A stretch of DNA of 64,000 bases from Agrobacterium leguminum (GTDB lineage Bacteria > Pseudomonadota > Alphaproteobacteria > Rhizobiales > Rhizobiaceae), in NCBI RefSeq assembly GCF_015704895.1, contig NZ_JADQWB010000002.1, positions 124,001-188,000 on the forward strand. The letters are read 5' to 3'. Each line of letters starts with the position of its first letter. Position 1 is the stretch's first letter. The position numbers and the translations under genes are program-made. The notes beneath the pieces were generated by a model that was given only the letters and a program-made list of their open reading frames with translations, ran no database searches and was not told the DNA's origin. Positions 45,437-54,800 of this stretch are shown here, piece after piece.

Positions 45437-45862
45437 TTACGCCCCCTCATTGCGCCGTGCGGCAAGGCCAAGCGCGATTGGCACCACGGCCACCAGCGCC
45501 GCCATGACGGGCGAGGAGGCGAAGATGCGGCTTGCCAGCGACGTGACGGCAACGGAGCGCACCACTGTCATCAGGCGCGAATTCTCGCGGGCGCGCTCAT
45601 GCCGGGCATCGACGGCTTTGTGGTGCGACGGGTTGGAGGCGGCTTCCAGCCGTTTGACGTCGCGGCGAATCTTTTCGAGCTGTTTGCGCAAATCATCCAG
45701 CTCCGCCCGCAAGGATGATTCCGCCGGGGCGGACGCCCGCACCCTTCGGGCAACAGCGGGTTTTGCAGCCTTCTTCTCCACGGCCTCTTCGTCCAGTTCG
45801 GCCAGATGGTCGTCAAGGTCCGAGGGCTTGTCGAAACCGTGGGATCGCAGTGGTGCTTTCAT
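45437..45862 (-). CDS. Small coiled-coil protein with C-terminal membrane helix, unknown function
   Basis: A 141-residue protein. The start MKAPLRSHGFDKPSDLDDHL follows AGGAGAC; the frame is open further up without support. Residues about 60-85 form a coiled coil (LRAELDDLRKQLEKIRRDVK). A hydrophobic region (residues about 105-135, ASSPVMAALVAVVPIALGLA) is probably a membrane anchor. Similar small proteins seem to be common in rhizobia, but I cannot name one. Codon use is normal for the replicon. Confidence 0.65.
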   Translation of the reverse strand: MKAPLRSHGFDKPSDLDDHLAELDEEAVEKKAAKPAVARRVRASAPAESSLRAELDDLRKQLEKIRRDVKRLEAASNPSHHKAVDARHERARENSRLMTVVRSVAVTSLASRIFASSPVMAALVAVVPIALGLAARRNEGA

Positions 45863-45976
45863 CGCTGTCTCCTGGGGCGTGCTGAATTGCGGCGGCGGGC
45901 GCTTTTGCCCGGCCAGCCTTTTCAACGCCTCAGCCCGGCAAAGGATGCACGGAAAGCGGGGAGACAGGCATAATAA

Positions 45977-46004
45977 AACAGGCCCCGAAGGGCCTGTTCA
46001 ATGT
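45977..46004 (-). terminator. Rho-independent terminator after the beta-oxidation operon
   Basis: ACAGGCCC (45978-45985) pairs with GGGCCTGT (45990-45997) around CGAA. On the minus strand the stem is followed by TTTTATTAT. It lies about 20 bases past the fadB/J stop. Confidence 0.85.
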
Positions 46005-46017
46005 CTCACTTGAAGCC

Positions 46018-48234
46018 TCAGGCCGCCTTGGCGGCGCTGGCATAGGGATCGAAGCGACCGTAAAAGGTCTCGCCCTTGGCGGCCATGTCCTTCAGCAGCG
46101 GCGTCGGCTTGAAGCGCGGGCCGTAGGTCTCGCTGAGCTTCTCGGCGAGTGCCACGAAGTTCTTCACGCCCATGCCGTCAATGTAGGACAGCGCGCCGCC
46201 GGTATAGGGCGCGAAACCGAAACCGAGGATAGAGCCGACATCCGCCTCACGCGGATCAGTGACGATGCCTTCTTCCACCGTGCGGGCGGCTTCCAGCGCC
46301 ACGGTGACGAGGAAGCGCTGTTTCAGCACCTCCATATCCACCGCTTCAGGCTTCTGCTGCGGATAAAGGTCCTTCAGGCCGGGCCAGAGGGATTTTTTGG
46401 CGGGCTTCGGCGGATAGTCGTAAAAGCCCTTGGCGTTCTTGCGGCCAAAACGGCCCTCGCCTTCCACCAGCTTCTTCACCAGTTCCATATGGCGCGGATC
46501 GACGGCCTTTTCGCCGAGATCAGCGACGGTGGCTTTCAGGATCTTGTAGGAAAGATCGATGGCCACCTCATCGTTCAGCGCCAGCGGGCCGACCGGCATG
46601 CCGGCGAATTTCGCGGCATTTTCGATCATGGCGGGCGGCACGCCTTCGATCAGCATATCGTAGCTTTCCGCCATGTAGCGCAGCACGCAGCGATTGACGA
46701 AGAAGCCGCGTGTATCGTTGACCACAATCGGGGTCTTCCTGATCTTCGCCACATAGTCCAGCGCGACGGCGAGCGCCTTGTCGCCGGTTTCCTTACCGAG
46801 GATCACTTCCGTCAGCATCATCTTCTCGACCGGCGAGAAGAAGTGGATGCCGATGAAATCTGTCGGGCGCTTCGAGTTCTTCGCAAGTCCGGTGATCGGC
46901 AAAGTGGAGGTGTTGGAGGCGAAGATCGCGCCCTGCGGCAAGACGGCTTCCACGGCCTCGATGACGGCCTTCTTCACGTCGCGGTCTTCGAAGACGGCCT
47001 CGATGACGAGATCGGCATCGGAGAGCGCCTTGTAATCCGCCGTCGGGGTGACGAGGTCGAGCAGGGCCTTGGCCTCATCCTGCGTCAGCCTGCCCTTGCC
47101 GATGGCGGCCTTGACGCTTTCCTCGCAATGGCCCTTGCCCTTGTCGGCGGCTTCCTGATCGCGATCCACCAGCACAACGGGGATGCCGGCGGCAGCCGTG
47201 ACATAAGCGACGGCAGCGCCCATGAAGCCCGCGCCGACAACGCCGACCTTCTTGAACTCGGTCTTCGGCTGGCCGGCCGGGCGGCGCGCGCCCTTGCCCA
47301 GTTCCTGCATGGAAATGAACAGCGAGCGGATCATGCCGAAGGCTTCCTTCGAGCGAAGGATTTCGGTGAAATAACGCTGCTCCACCTTGAGCGCCGTATC
47401 GAAGGGCAATTGCAGGCCCTCATAGACGCATTTGAGGATGGCGAGTGCGGCCGGATAATTGCCGGCGCTTTCGCGGCGCAGGATTGCCGGCGCGGCAGGC
47501 CAGAGCTGGGCTGCGGCAGGCGTCCAGATGCCGCCGCCAGGGGCCTTGAAGCCCTTTTCATCCCAGGGCGCAACCGGCTTCAGGCCGTCCTTGATCATCT
47601 GCTTTGCGGTTGCGACCAGCTGATCCGGCTCCACCACCTGATGCACCAGCCCCATGGCCTTGGCGCGCGCGCCGGTCAGCGATTGGCCGGTGGTCATCAT
47701 CTGCAATGCCGATTGCGCATCCGTCAGGCGCGGCACACGCTGGGTGCCGCCGGCGCCGGGGAAGATGCCGACCTTGACTTCCGGCAGGGCGATCTTGAGG
47801 TTCTTGGCGCTGGAGGCGACCCGGCCGTGGCAGGCAAGCGACAGCTCAAACGCGCCGCCCATGCAGGTGCCGTTGATGGCGGAAACCCAGGGCTTGCCGT
47901 TGGTCTCGATCTTGCGGAACAGGCCCGTCATGCGGCCAACCAGTTCGAACAGCTTTGCCGCCGCCTGATCCGGGTTCTTCGTCTTCTCATCATTGTAGAA
48001 GGAGAACATCGACTTGATCATCGAAAGATCGGCGCCGCCGGAAAAGGTGCTCTTGCCGGAGGTGAAGACGACGCCCTTGACGGCGCTATCGGCGACGGTC
48101 GCGTCCACAATGGCGTTCAGCTCGTCCATCACCTCTGACGTGAAGACGTTCATGGATTTTTCCGGCATGTCCCAGGTGACGAGGGCGATGCCGTCTGCGT
48201 CCGTCTCGATGGTGAAATTGGTATAAGTGCTCAT
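46018..48234 (-). CDS. fadB: Multifunctional fatty acid oxidation enzyme (enoyl-CoA hydratase / 3-hydroxyacyl-CoA dehydrogenase), FadB/FadJ type
   Basis: Alpha subunit of the beta-oxidation complex, hydrating enoyl-CoA and oxidising 3-hydroxyacyl-CoA. The start MSTYTNFTIETDADGIALVT has GAGGAA upstream; the open frame beyond it runs into a repeat and is rejected. In 738 residues the hydratase part has FSGGADLSMIKSMF and NGTCMGGAFELSLACHGRVA; the dehydrogenase part starts at about 355 with VGVVGAGFMGAAVAYVTAAA and includes FIGIHFFSPVEKMMLTEVIL. It is third in the operon after the thiolase. FadJ is an equally valid name. Confidence 0.93.
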   Translation of the reverse strand: MSTYTNFTIETDADGIALVTWDMPEKSMNVFTSEVMDELNAIVDATVADSAVKGVVFTSGKSTFSGGADLSMIKSMFSFYNDEKTKNPDQAAAKLFELVGRMTGLFRKIETNGKPWVSAINGTCMGGAFELSLACHGRVASSAKNLKIALPEVKVGIFPGAGGTQRVPRLTDAQSALQMMTTGQSLTGARAKAMGLVHQVVEPDQLVATAKQMIKDGLKPVAPWDEKGFKAPGGGIWTPAAAQLWPAAPAILRRESAGNYPAALAILKCVYEGLQLPFDTALKVEQRYFTEILRSKEAFGMIRSLFISMQELGKGARRPAGQPKTEFKKVGVVGAGFMGAAVAYVTAAAGIPVVLVDRDQEAADKGKGHCEESVKAAIGKGRLTQDEAKALLDLVTPTADYKALSDADLVIEAVFEDRDVKKAVIEAVEAVLPQGAIFASNTSTLPITGLAKNSKRPTDFIGIHFFSPVEKMMLTEVILGKETGDKALAVALDYVAKIRKTPIVVNDTRGFFVNRCVLRYMAESYDMLIEGVPPAMIENAAKFAGMPVGPLALNDEVAIDLSYKILKATVADLGEKAVDPRHMELVKKLVEGEGRFGRKNAKGFYDYPPKPAKKSLWPGLKDLYPQQKPEAVDMEVLKQRFLVTVALEAARTVEEGIVTDPREADVGSILGFGFAPYTGGALSYIDGMGVKNFVALAEKLSETYGPRFKPTPLLKDMAAKGETFYGRFDPYASAAKAA

Positions 48235-48276
48235 TTGGGATTCCTCTTCCCTGAATCTTAATGGCCGCTTCGCTTT

Positions 48277-48353
48277 CTCCGTCATCCTCGGGCTTGACCC
48301 GAGGATCCAAGCACCGGGGATAGATCCTCGGGTCAAGCCCGAGGATGACGGAG
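48277..48353. repeat. Long perfect inverted repeat (intergenic palindromic element)
   Basis: Two 31-base arms (48277-48307 and 48323-48353) are perfect reverse complements around a 15-base spacer. Each arm itself contains a smaller palindrome (CCTCGGG...CCCGAGG around CTTGA). It lies between the thiolase stop and the fadB start. The GTCATCCTCGGG-type end is typical of widespread alphaproteobacterial intergenic palindromes such as RIME-like elements; membership in a named family is not verified. Confidence 0.8.
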
Positions 48354-48381
48354 GAACCGTTGCGGTATCAGCCGAAGCCTC

Positions 48382-49590
48382 TCAAACCCGCTCGATAACC
48401 GTCGCCGTGCCCATGCCAGCGCCGATGCAGAGCGTGACGAGCGCGGTGTTCAGATCGCGCCGCTCCAGCTCATCCAGCACCGTGCCGAGGATCATCGCGC
48501 CGGTTGCACCGAGCGGATGGCCCATGGCGATGGCGCCGCCATTGACGTTCATCCGATCATGATCGATGTCGAAGGCCTGCATGTAACGCAGCACGACGGC
48601 GGCGAAGGCCTCGTTGAGTTCGAAAAGGTCGATATCGGCAAGCGACATTCCGGTCTTTTTCAGGAGCTTTTCGGTCACATCCACCGGGCCGGTCAGCATC
48701 AGCGCCGGATCGGAGCCGATATTGGCGAAAGCCTTGATGCGGGCGCGGGGCTTAATGCCCATCGCCTCGCCGCCCGCCTTCGAGCCAACCAGCACCGCCG
48801 CAGCGCCATCAACGATGCCGGACGAATTGCCGGCGTGATGGACGTAATTGATCCGCTCCACTTCCGGATGCGCCATGATGCCGACGGCTTCGAAGCCGCC
48901 CATTTCACCCGGCATCTGGAAGGACGGGTTGAGCGAGGCGAGCGCCTGCATGTCCGTGCCGGGGCGCATGTGCTCGTCACGGTCGAGGATCGTCAGGCCG
49001 TTTGAGTCCTTCACCGGAATAACCGACTTGTTGAAATAGCCTTTTTCCCAGGCATGCGCCGCGCGCTTCTGGCTTTCGACGGCATAGGCGTCGACATCGT
49101 CACGAGAGAAACCATACTTTGTGGCGATGAGATCGGCCGACACGCCCTGCGGCATGAAGAAGGCCGGGAAGTTGACCGAAGGGTCCATGTACCAGGCGCC
49201 GCCCGACATGCCCATGCCGACGCGCGACATGCTTTCGACGCCGCCGGCGATGACGATGTCGTCAGATCCCGCTTTGACCTTGCCGGCCGCGAAATTGATG
49301 GCATCGAGACCCGAGGCGCAGAAGCGTGAGATTTGCATGCCTGGCGCCCTGTTCGAATAACCGGCCTCGAAAGCGGCGGCCTTCGGGATCACCGCACCGG
49401 CATCCATGACGGGATCGACACAGCCCATGATGATGTCATCGACGGCAGAAGTGTCCAGCCCGTTGCGGTCGCGGATGGCTTCCAGCGTCTTGGCGGCAAG
49501 GCGAACGGAGGGCACCTCATGCAGGCTGCCATCCTTCTTGCCGCGTCCGCGCGGGGTGCGGACATGGTCGTAGATAAATACGTCAGTCAT
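48382..49590 (-). CDS. fadA: Acetyl-CoA acyltransferase (3-ketoacyl-CoA thiolase), FadA type
   Basis: Thiolase releasing acetyl-CoA at the last step of beta-oxidation. The 402 residues have the nucleophilic Cys in SRFCASGLDAINFA, the His in NGGAIAMGHPLGATGAM and the second Cys in TLCIGAGMGTA. Start MTDVFIYDHVRTPRGRGKKD is standard. It lies 37 bp after the acyl-CoA dehydrogenase on the same strand, and the two-gene order with fadB downstream supports a degradative rather than biosynthetic role. Confidence 0.95.
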   Translation of the reverse strand: MTDVFIYDHVRTPRGRGKKDGSLHEVPSVRLAAKTLEAIRDRNGLDTSAVDDIIMGCVDPVMDAGAVIPKAAAFEAGYSNRAPGMQISRFCASGLDAINFAAGKVKAGSDDIVIAGGVESMSRVGMGMSGGAWYMDPSVNFPAFFMPQGVSADLIATKYGFSRDDVDAYAVESQKRAAHAWEKGYFNKSVIPVKDSNGLTILDRDEHMRPGTDMQALASLNPSFQMPGEMGGFEAVGIMAHPEVERINYVHHAGNSSGIVDGAAAVLVGSKAGGEAMGIKPRARIKAFANIGSDPALMLTGPVDVTEKLLKKTGMSLADIDLFELNEAFAAVVLRYMQAFDIDHDRMNVNGGAIAMGHPLGATGAMILGTVLDELERRDLNTALVTLCIGAGMGTATVIERV

Positions 49591-49627
49591 AACTCTCTCC
49601 CTGTGGCGCTCGTAAACGCCAGATTTC

Positions 49628-51424
49628 TCAGAATGCTTCCGCAGCCAGTTCCATCATGGTGTCCGCGCCGGTTTCGATGCGGGCCTTGCGCAGCGCCGTT
49701 TCCGGCATGATGCGCTCCATGTAAAACTTCGCCGTGACAAGCTTGGTCTTGAGGTAATCCTCGTCCGAAGCGCTGCCTGCTGCAAGCGCTTCGCTGGCGG
49801 CTTTCGCCATGCGCGCCTGCATATAACCCAGCACCACGATGCCGAAGAGATGCATATAGTCCGTCGAGCCGGCACCGGCATTGTCGGGTTTCGCCATGGC
49901 GTTCTGCATGAACCACATGGTTGCGGCCTGCAGGTCATTCAAGCCCTTCTTCAAGCCCTTGGTGTAAAGGCTGAGTTTTTCATCGGCACGGTTTTCCTCG
50001 CAGAAATCGCCGATTTCCTTGAACAGCGCCATGACGGCGCGGCCGCCATTCATGCCGAGCTTGCGGCCAACCAGATCGAGCGCCTGAATGCCGTTGGCGC
50101 CCTCATAGATCATGGTGATACGCGCATCGCGGACATATTGGCTCATGCCATGTTCCTCGATGTAGCCGTGACCGCCGAAGACCTGCTGCGCCATCACCGC
50201 ATGGTCGAAGCCCTTGTCGGTCAGGACACCCTTGAGGATCGGCGTGACAAGGCCAAGCAGGTCGTCCGCCGCCTGGCGCTGCTTTTCATCGGCAGCGCGG
50301 TGGGCGATGTCGGATTGCAGCGCGGTCCACAGAAGGAAGGCGCGGCCGGCCTCGTTATAGGCCTTGATGGTCATCAGCGTGCGGCGGATATCGGGATGCA
50401 CGATGATCGGGTCGGCCTTCCTGTCGGGGAATTTCGCACCGGAAAGCGAGCGGCCCTGAATGCGCTCACGGGCATATTCAACCGCGTTCTGATAGGCGAT
50501 CTCACCGACCGAAAGACCCTGAAGGCCGACGCCCAGGCGGGCTTCGTTCATCATCACGAACATGGCCGAAAGGCCCTTGTTCTCAGCGCCCAGAAGATAA
50601 CCGGTCGCGTCATCGTAGTTCATGACGCAGGTGGCGTTGCCGTGAATGCCCATCTTGTGTTCGATGGCACCGCAGGTGACGCCGTTGCGCTCGCCCGGCG
50701 TGCCGTCTTCCTTCACGAGGAATTTCGGTACGATGAAGAGCGAAATGCCCTTGGTGCCTTCCGGCGCGCCTTCGATGCGGGCGATCACCAGATGGACGAT
50801 ATTGTTCGTCATGGAATGTTCGCCGGCGGAGATGAAGATCTTCTGGCCGGAAATTTTGTAGCTGCCATCAGCCTGCGGCACAGCCTTGGTGCGCAGCATG
50901 CCGAGATCGGTGCCGCAATGGGGTTCGGTGAGGTTCATGGTGCCGGACCATGTGCCTTCCACCATCTTCGGCAGGTAGGTGTCCTTCTGCTCCTGCGTGC
51001 CATGCACCAGAATGGCGGCAATCGCACCCTGCGTCAGGCCGGGATACATCATCAGCGACAGGTTGGCCGACGACATATATTCGCCGATGGCGGCGTGCAG
51101 CGTATAGGGCAACCCCTGCCCGCCGAATTCCGGCGGAACGGCAAGACCGATCCAGCCGCCCTCGCAATAGGCGTCATAGGCATCCTTGAAACCATCCGGC
51201 ACGGAAACCGAACCGTCATCGGCGCGCTTGCAACCCTGTTGGTCGCCGGAAAGGTTGAGCGGGAAAAGCCGCTCTTCGGCAAGCTTTGCGGCTTCACCGG
51301 TAATGGCTTCGATCATGTCAGGGGTTGCATCCTCGAAGCCGGGCAGGTTGTTATACCGCTCCAGGCCGAGAACGTCGTTCAGGATAAAAAGCGTGTCTTT
51401 AACTGGGGCCTTGTAAACAGGCAT
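49628..51424 (-). CDS. Acyl-CoA dehydrogenase (FadE-type, long form)
   Basis: FAD enzyme that introduces the first double bond into acyl-CoA. The start [20 protein letters not shown] follows GGAGGAAC; the frame extends into the operator region without support. In 598 residues, motifs are [53 protein letters not shown], and the catalytic region [20 protein letters not shown] with the Glu base. The C-terminal extension is typical of the 600-residue class. First gene of the beta-oxidation operon. Confidence 0.94.
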   Translation of the reverse strand: MPVYKAPVKDTLFILNDVLGLERYNNLPGFEDATPDMIEAITGEAAKLAEERLFPLNLSGDQQGCKRADDGSVSVPDGFKDAYDAYCEGGWIGLAVPPEFGGQGLPYTLHAAIGEYMSSANLSLMMYPGLTQGAIAAILVHGTQEQKDTYLPKMVEGTWSGTMNLTEPHCGTDLGMLRTKAVPQADGSYKISGQKIFISAGEHSMTNNIVHLVIARIEGAPEGTKGISLFIVPKFLVKEDGTPGERNGVTCGAIEHKMGIHGNATCVMNYDDATGYLLGAENKGLSAMFVMMNEARLGVGLQGLSVGEIAYQNAVEYARERIQGRSLSGAKFPDRKADPIIVHPDIRRTLMTIKAYNEAGRAFLLWTALQSDIAHRAADEKQRQAADDLLGLVTPILKGVLTDKGFDHAVMAQQVFGGHGYIEEHGMSQYVRDARITMIYEGANGIQALDLVGRKLGMNGGRAVMALFKEIGDFCEENRADEKLSLYTKGLKKGLNDLQAATMWFMQNAMAKPDNAGAGSTDYMHLFGIVVLGYMQARMAKAASEALAAGSASDEDYLKTKLVTAKFYMERIMPETALRKARIETGADTMMELAAEAF

Positions 51425-51801
51425 TACCGATGTTCCTCCGCATCGTGGGCGCCGGCGATAATCCGGCCGATATGGGATGACAATATTTGACGTGCGCGTA
51501 AACGTCAAATAAATTTCAGCGGAATATCCCTTCTCCTTTTTCGCGAAATGGACGTCCTGCCCGGCGCAGGGCTGCCGCCTGCCGCAAAAGTTAAAAAATT
51601 CCGACCATAGTTAACCACTTCTTTACCACGTTTCGTGAATTCTCCCGACAGAGGTAACTGCTTCGTACTCCGGCGCATTTTCCTCAACGGGGGCGAATAC
51701 CGGCTCTAGGATTGCTGCATGTTGCGGCGACGGCGTGCCCAGGCAGGCAACGTCGCGACAGATAACCGGGCACGGCGGGCGGAAGCGAAGCGAGCGAAAA
51801 G
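51425..51801. other. Divergent control region, beta-oxidation operon and podJ
   Basis: About 377 bases without a gene. It holds the palindrome at 51484-51511 on the fad side and, towards podJ, the stretch TTAACCACTTCTTTACC (51611-51627), which is one mismatch from a TTAA-N7-TTAA CtrA-type arrangement. A frame on each strand covers part of it but none has support. Confidence 0.4.
51484..51511. promoter_or_regulatory. Palindromic operator candidate upstream of the beta-oxidation operon
   Basis: TATTTGACGT and ACGTCAAATA are perfect 10-base inverted arms around an 8-base spacer that contains GTAA. The site is 60-87 bases before the acyl-CoA dehydrogenase start. The TTGACGT/ACGTCAA pattern with an internal TTTACG is like operators described for acyl-CoA catabolism regulators (TetR FadP type or MerR LiuR type). 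Confidence 0.55.
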
Positions 51802-54800
51802 ATGAACGGATTGCGATCGAAAACCCAACAGCCAAGCGACAGATCGTCTCTTGATGCGCTCAATCGCACCATTGAAGGCCTTGAAGCCCGTATCGAAGGG
51901 CTGATGAGCCAGAAGTTCCCGCGCGACCCCCGGGCCGCGAGCGCTCAGCCCGAAGCGAAAAGCGAGGCTTATGCCGCGTCGCGCGAACCGCGCACCAGTG
52001 TTACCCCGCCGCAGCTCGATCCCGTCAATGAAATTCGCCAGCGCCAGCGCCTCCTCGAGGCGAGCTTCCAGCGCCCGCAGGAACCCGTCGCCCGCCCGGA
52101 ACGGACGATTACCAGACCGCTTGCACCGGAATACCGGCCGAGGGACGCACAGCAGGCCGCCGCCGCTCCCGCACCGCGCGCGCGTTCCATCCCGCCCTAT
52201 CAGGAACCGCAGCGCAATGACGCGGCCCTGCAGGAAATCGCCCAGGCGCTCGTCAATCTGCGGCATGAGCTGAAGCACGACATTGCCGAGGGCGTTGCCC
52301 GCGAAGCGCAGGGACTGCGCACCGAAATCCGCAATATTCGCGCGGTGGCGGAAGACCAGCAGTTCATCGGCGATCTGCGCGACGATATCGCACGGCTGGC
52401 CGGCAGCATCGACCAGCTTGGCAATCTGGCGTCTCCGGATGCCTACGGGCTGCGCAACGAATTCGAGGACCTGCGCCTGACGATCGACCAGCTTGCACGC
52501 GAAGACAGCGTGCACCGGATCGAAAGCCGCTGGAACAATGTGGAAGACACGCTGCGCGGTTTCGACGCCGGCGCGTTGCAGGATGAGATCGTTTCGCTCG
52601 CTTATCGTCTCGATGACATCAAGACCCAGCTCGGCGGCATGAGCAACAATCCGGCCGTGCGCGTGCTCGAAGACAAGCTGATCGCGATTGCCAGCGCCGT
52701 GGAGCAGCTCGGCAAGCACATGCAGCCGAACGAAGCGGCCTTTACCGAACAGTTTTCCGGTCTCGACCAGCGGCTGGACGAAATCAGCCGCGCCATTGCC
52801 GCAACCGGCACGCGCGCCAATGCCCAGGCAACGGACAATGCGCTGGCGCAGCGTCTGGAAACCCGGCTGAACGGCCTTGCCGAACAGCTTGGCGACATCA
52901 ACCGCCTTGCCGCCGCAAAACCTGAACCGGCGCTGGACCTGACCGCCCGCCTTGAAGCGCTGGCCGGCAAGATCGACGAACTCAGCACCGCCCGCGACGC
53001 CGCGCAGTTGCATGAGCGGCTGGACCAGCTTTCCCTGCTTCTGGAACGGTCGCAGCGCCCCTCGCAACAGGCGGAGCTGACGTCTTTCCTCAGCGACATT
53101 TCCCGCAAGATCGACGCGCTGGATCACGGCGCCGTCAATGACGGTCTGGCAGAGCGGCTCGATACGCTCTCGCGCCGCATCGAGGACCTCGATTATCGCT
53201 ACAGCCAGCCGCAGCCGGCATCGGGCCTCAGCGAAAGCGCCTTCTCGCGTCTGGAAGAGCGGCTTGGCAATATTGCCGCCCGTCTCGACGAGACCGCCCA
53301 TGCCGCGCCCGCCGACAGCCACGCACTGGCAAGCCTCGAAAACCAGATCGCCCATCTCTCGACGCTGATCAGCCAGCCGGTGCAGATGCAGGCCGCGGGC
53401 ATGCCGCCTGAACTCGATGCCCGCATGGCGGCCATCGAAGACTATATGGCATCCAACGACGAATATATCATCGAGGCAGCCCGGCAGGCGGCCGAGGCCG
53501 TTCTCGACGCCTATACCCGCAACAATCTCTCGGCCGGCGCAAACCTTGCCGACATGACCATGCTGACCGATCTTGCGACCGATCTGCGCAATCTCGAAGC
53601 CTTGAGCCGCAACACCGAAGAGCGCACGCACCGCACATTCGAAGCGCTGCATGAGACGCTGGTGCAGATCGCCGGCCGGCTTGATAACCTCGACAATGCT
53701 CCCGCCTACCGCGAAGAGGCCGCGCCCCGCAACGTCGCGAAGCCTGTGGCGGCCCCCGCACACGAAGATGTGCCCATGCCGGCCGCCATCTTCCCGGAAG
53801 AGGGTTATATCGCCGAAGAACAGGCCATTCTCGACGCCGACGGGAAAGATGGGGATGCCATCGTGCCTCCCGCTGCGGCGAAGCCCGCGAAGGCGGAAAA
53901 AAAGAGCCTGCTTGCCGGCCTGACGAAGCGTTTCAAGACGGGTACTGCAAAGACCGTCAAAGCCGCAGAAGAACCCGTATCGGCCTCCTCCTCCGCCCGC
54001 ACGCAGGTCGAGCCCGCCCCGTCGCTCGATCCGATCGACGTTCTGCCGGCGGGTCAGGAGAACGAACTTCTGGAGCCGGGTTCGGGTGCGCCCGATATCA
54101 AGAAAATCCTCGAGCGCGTGCGCGCCAGCCAGGTGGCCGCCAGCGGCAAGGCCGCAGACGCCGAAGGACGGACGGATTTCATTGCCGCCGCCCGTCGTGC
54201 GGCGCAGGCCGCCGCCATGGAAACATCGCCGGAGAAGCTCGACACCGGCAAGAAGGGCCGCAAGGCCGAGGCATCGGGGCTCTCGCGCTATCGCCGCCCG
54301 CTGCTGCTCGGCATCGGCGCCATTCTTCTGGCGATGATGGCCATGCCGCTCGTCAAGACGCTGATCGGCGGCGCGGAAGCCCCGGCTCCGGTCATCGAGC
54401 AGAAGCAGGACAATGGCCCGGTCTCCGCGCTTCCCGAAGCGGGCGACAAGGCCGTGACCATTCCGTCCGATCTCGCTATCGATCCGGAACAGGCCGCATC
54501 CGCCGACAGCATCGAAAACACCGCACCGGCGGAAAACACCATCGATCCTCGCACCGTCGGCGGCGCACCGCTGCCTGACGAGCCGCCGGTTGCCGACGTT
54601 CCTGCCGTGGATGCGGCAAATTCCGGCACCGTTGCGCAGAACGAACCGTCGGCTCCGGCGCAGGTCACAGCCACGGCTGCTCCCGCCCAGGACGCCATCA
54701 CCGTTCCCGCCGGCATCGAGCCGGCATCGCTTGCCGAAGCTGCCGCCAGGGGCGACACACAGGCGCTGTTCGAGATCGCAGCGCGCTACACCGATGGCCG

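Noticed and set aside
48235-48336. N-terminal extension of FadB through the repeat
   Set aside because: The extra residues come from the palindromic element and are not part of the enoyl-CoA hydratase fold; a good ribosome site precedes 48234.
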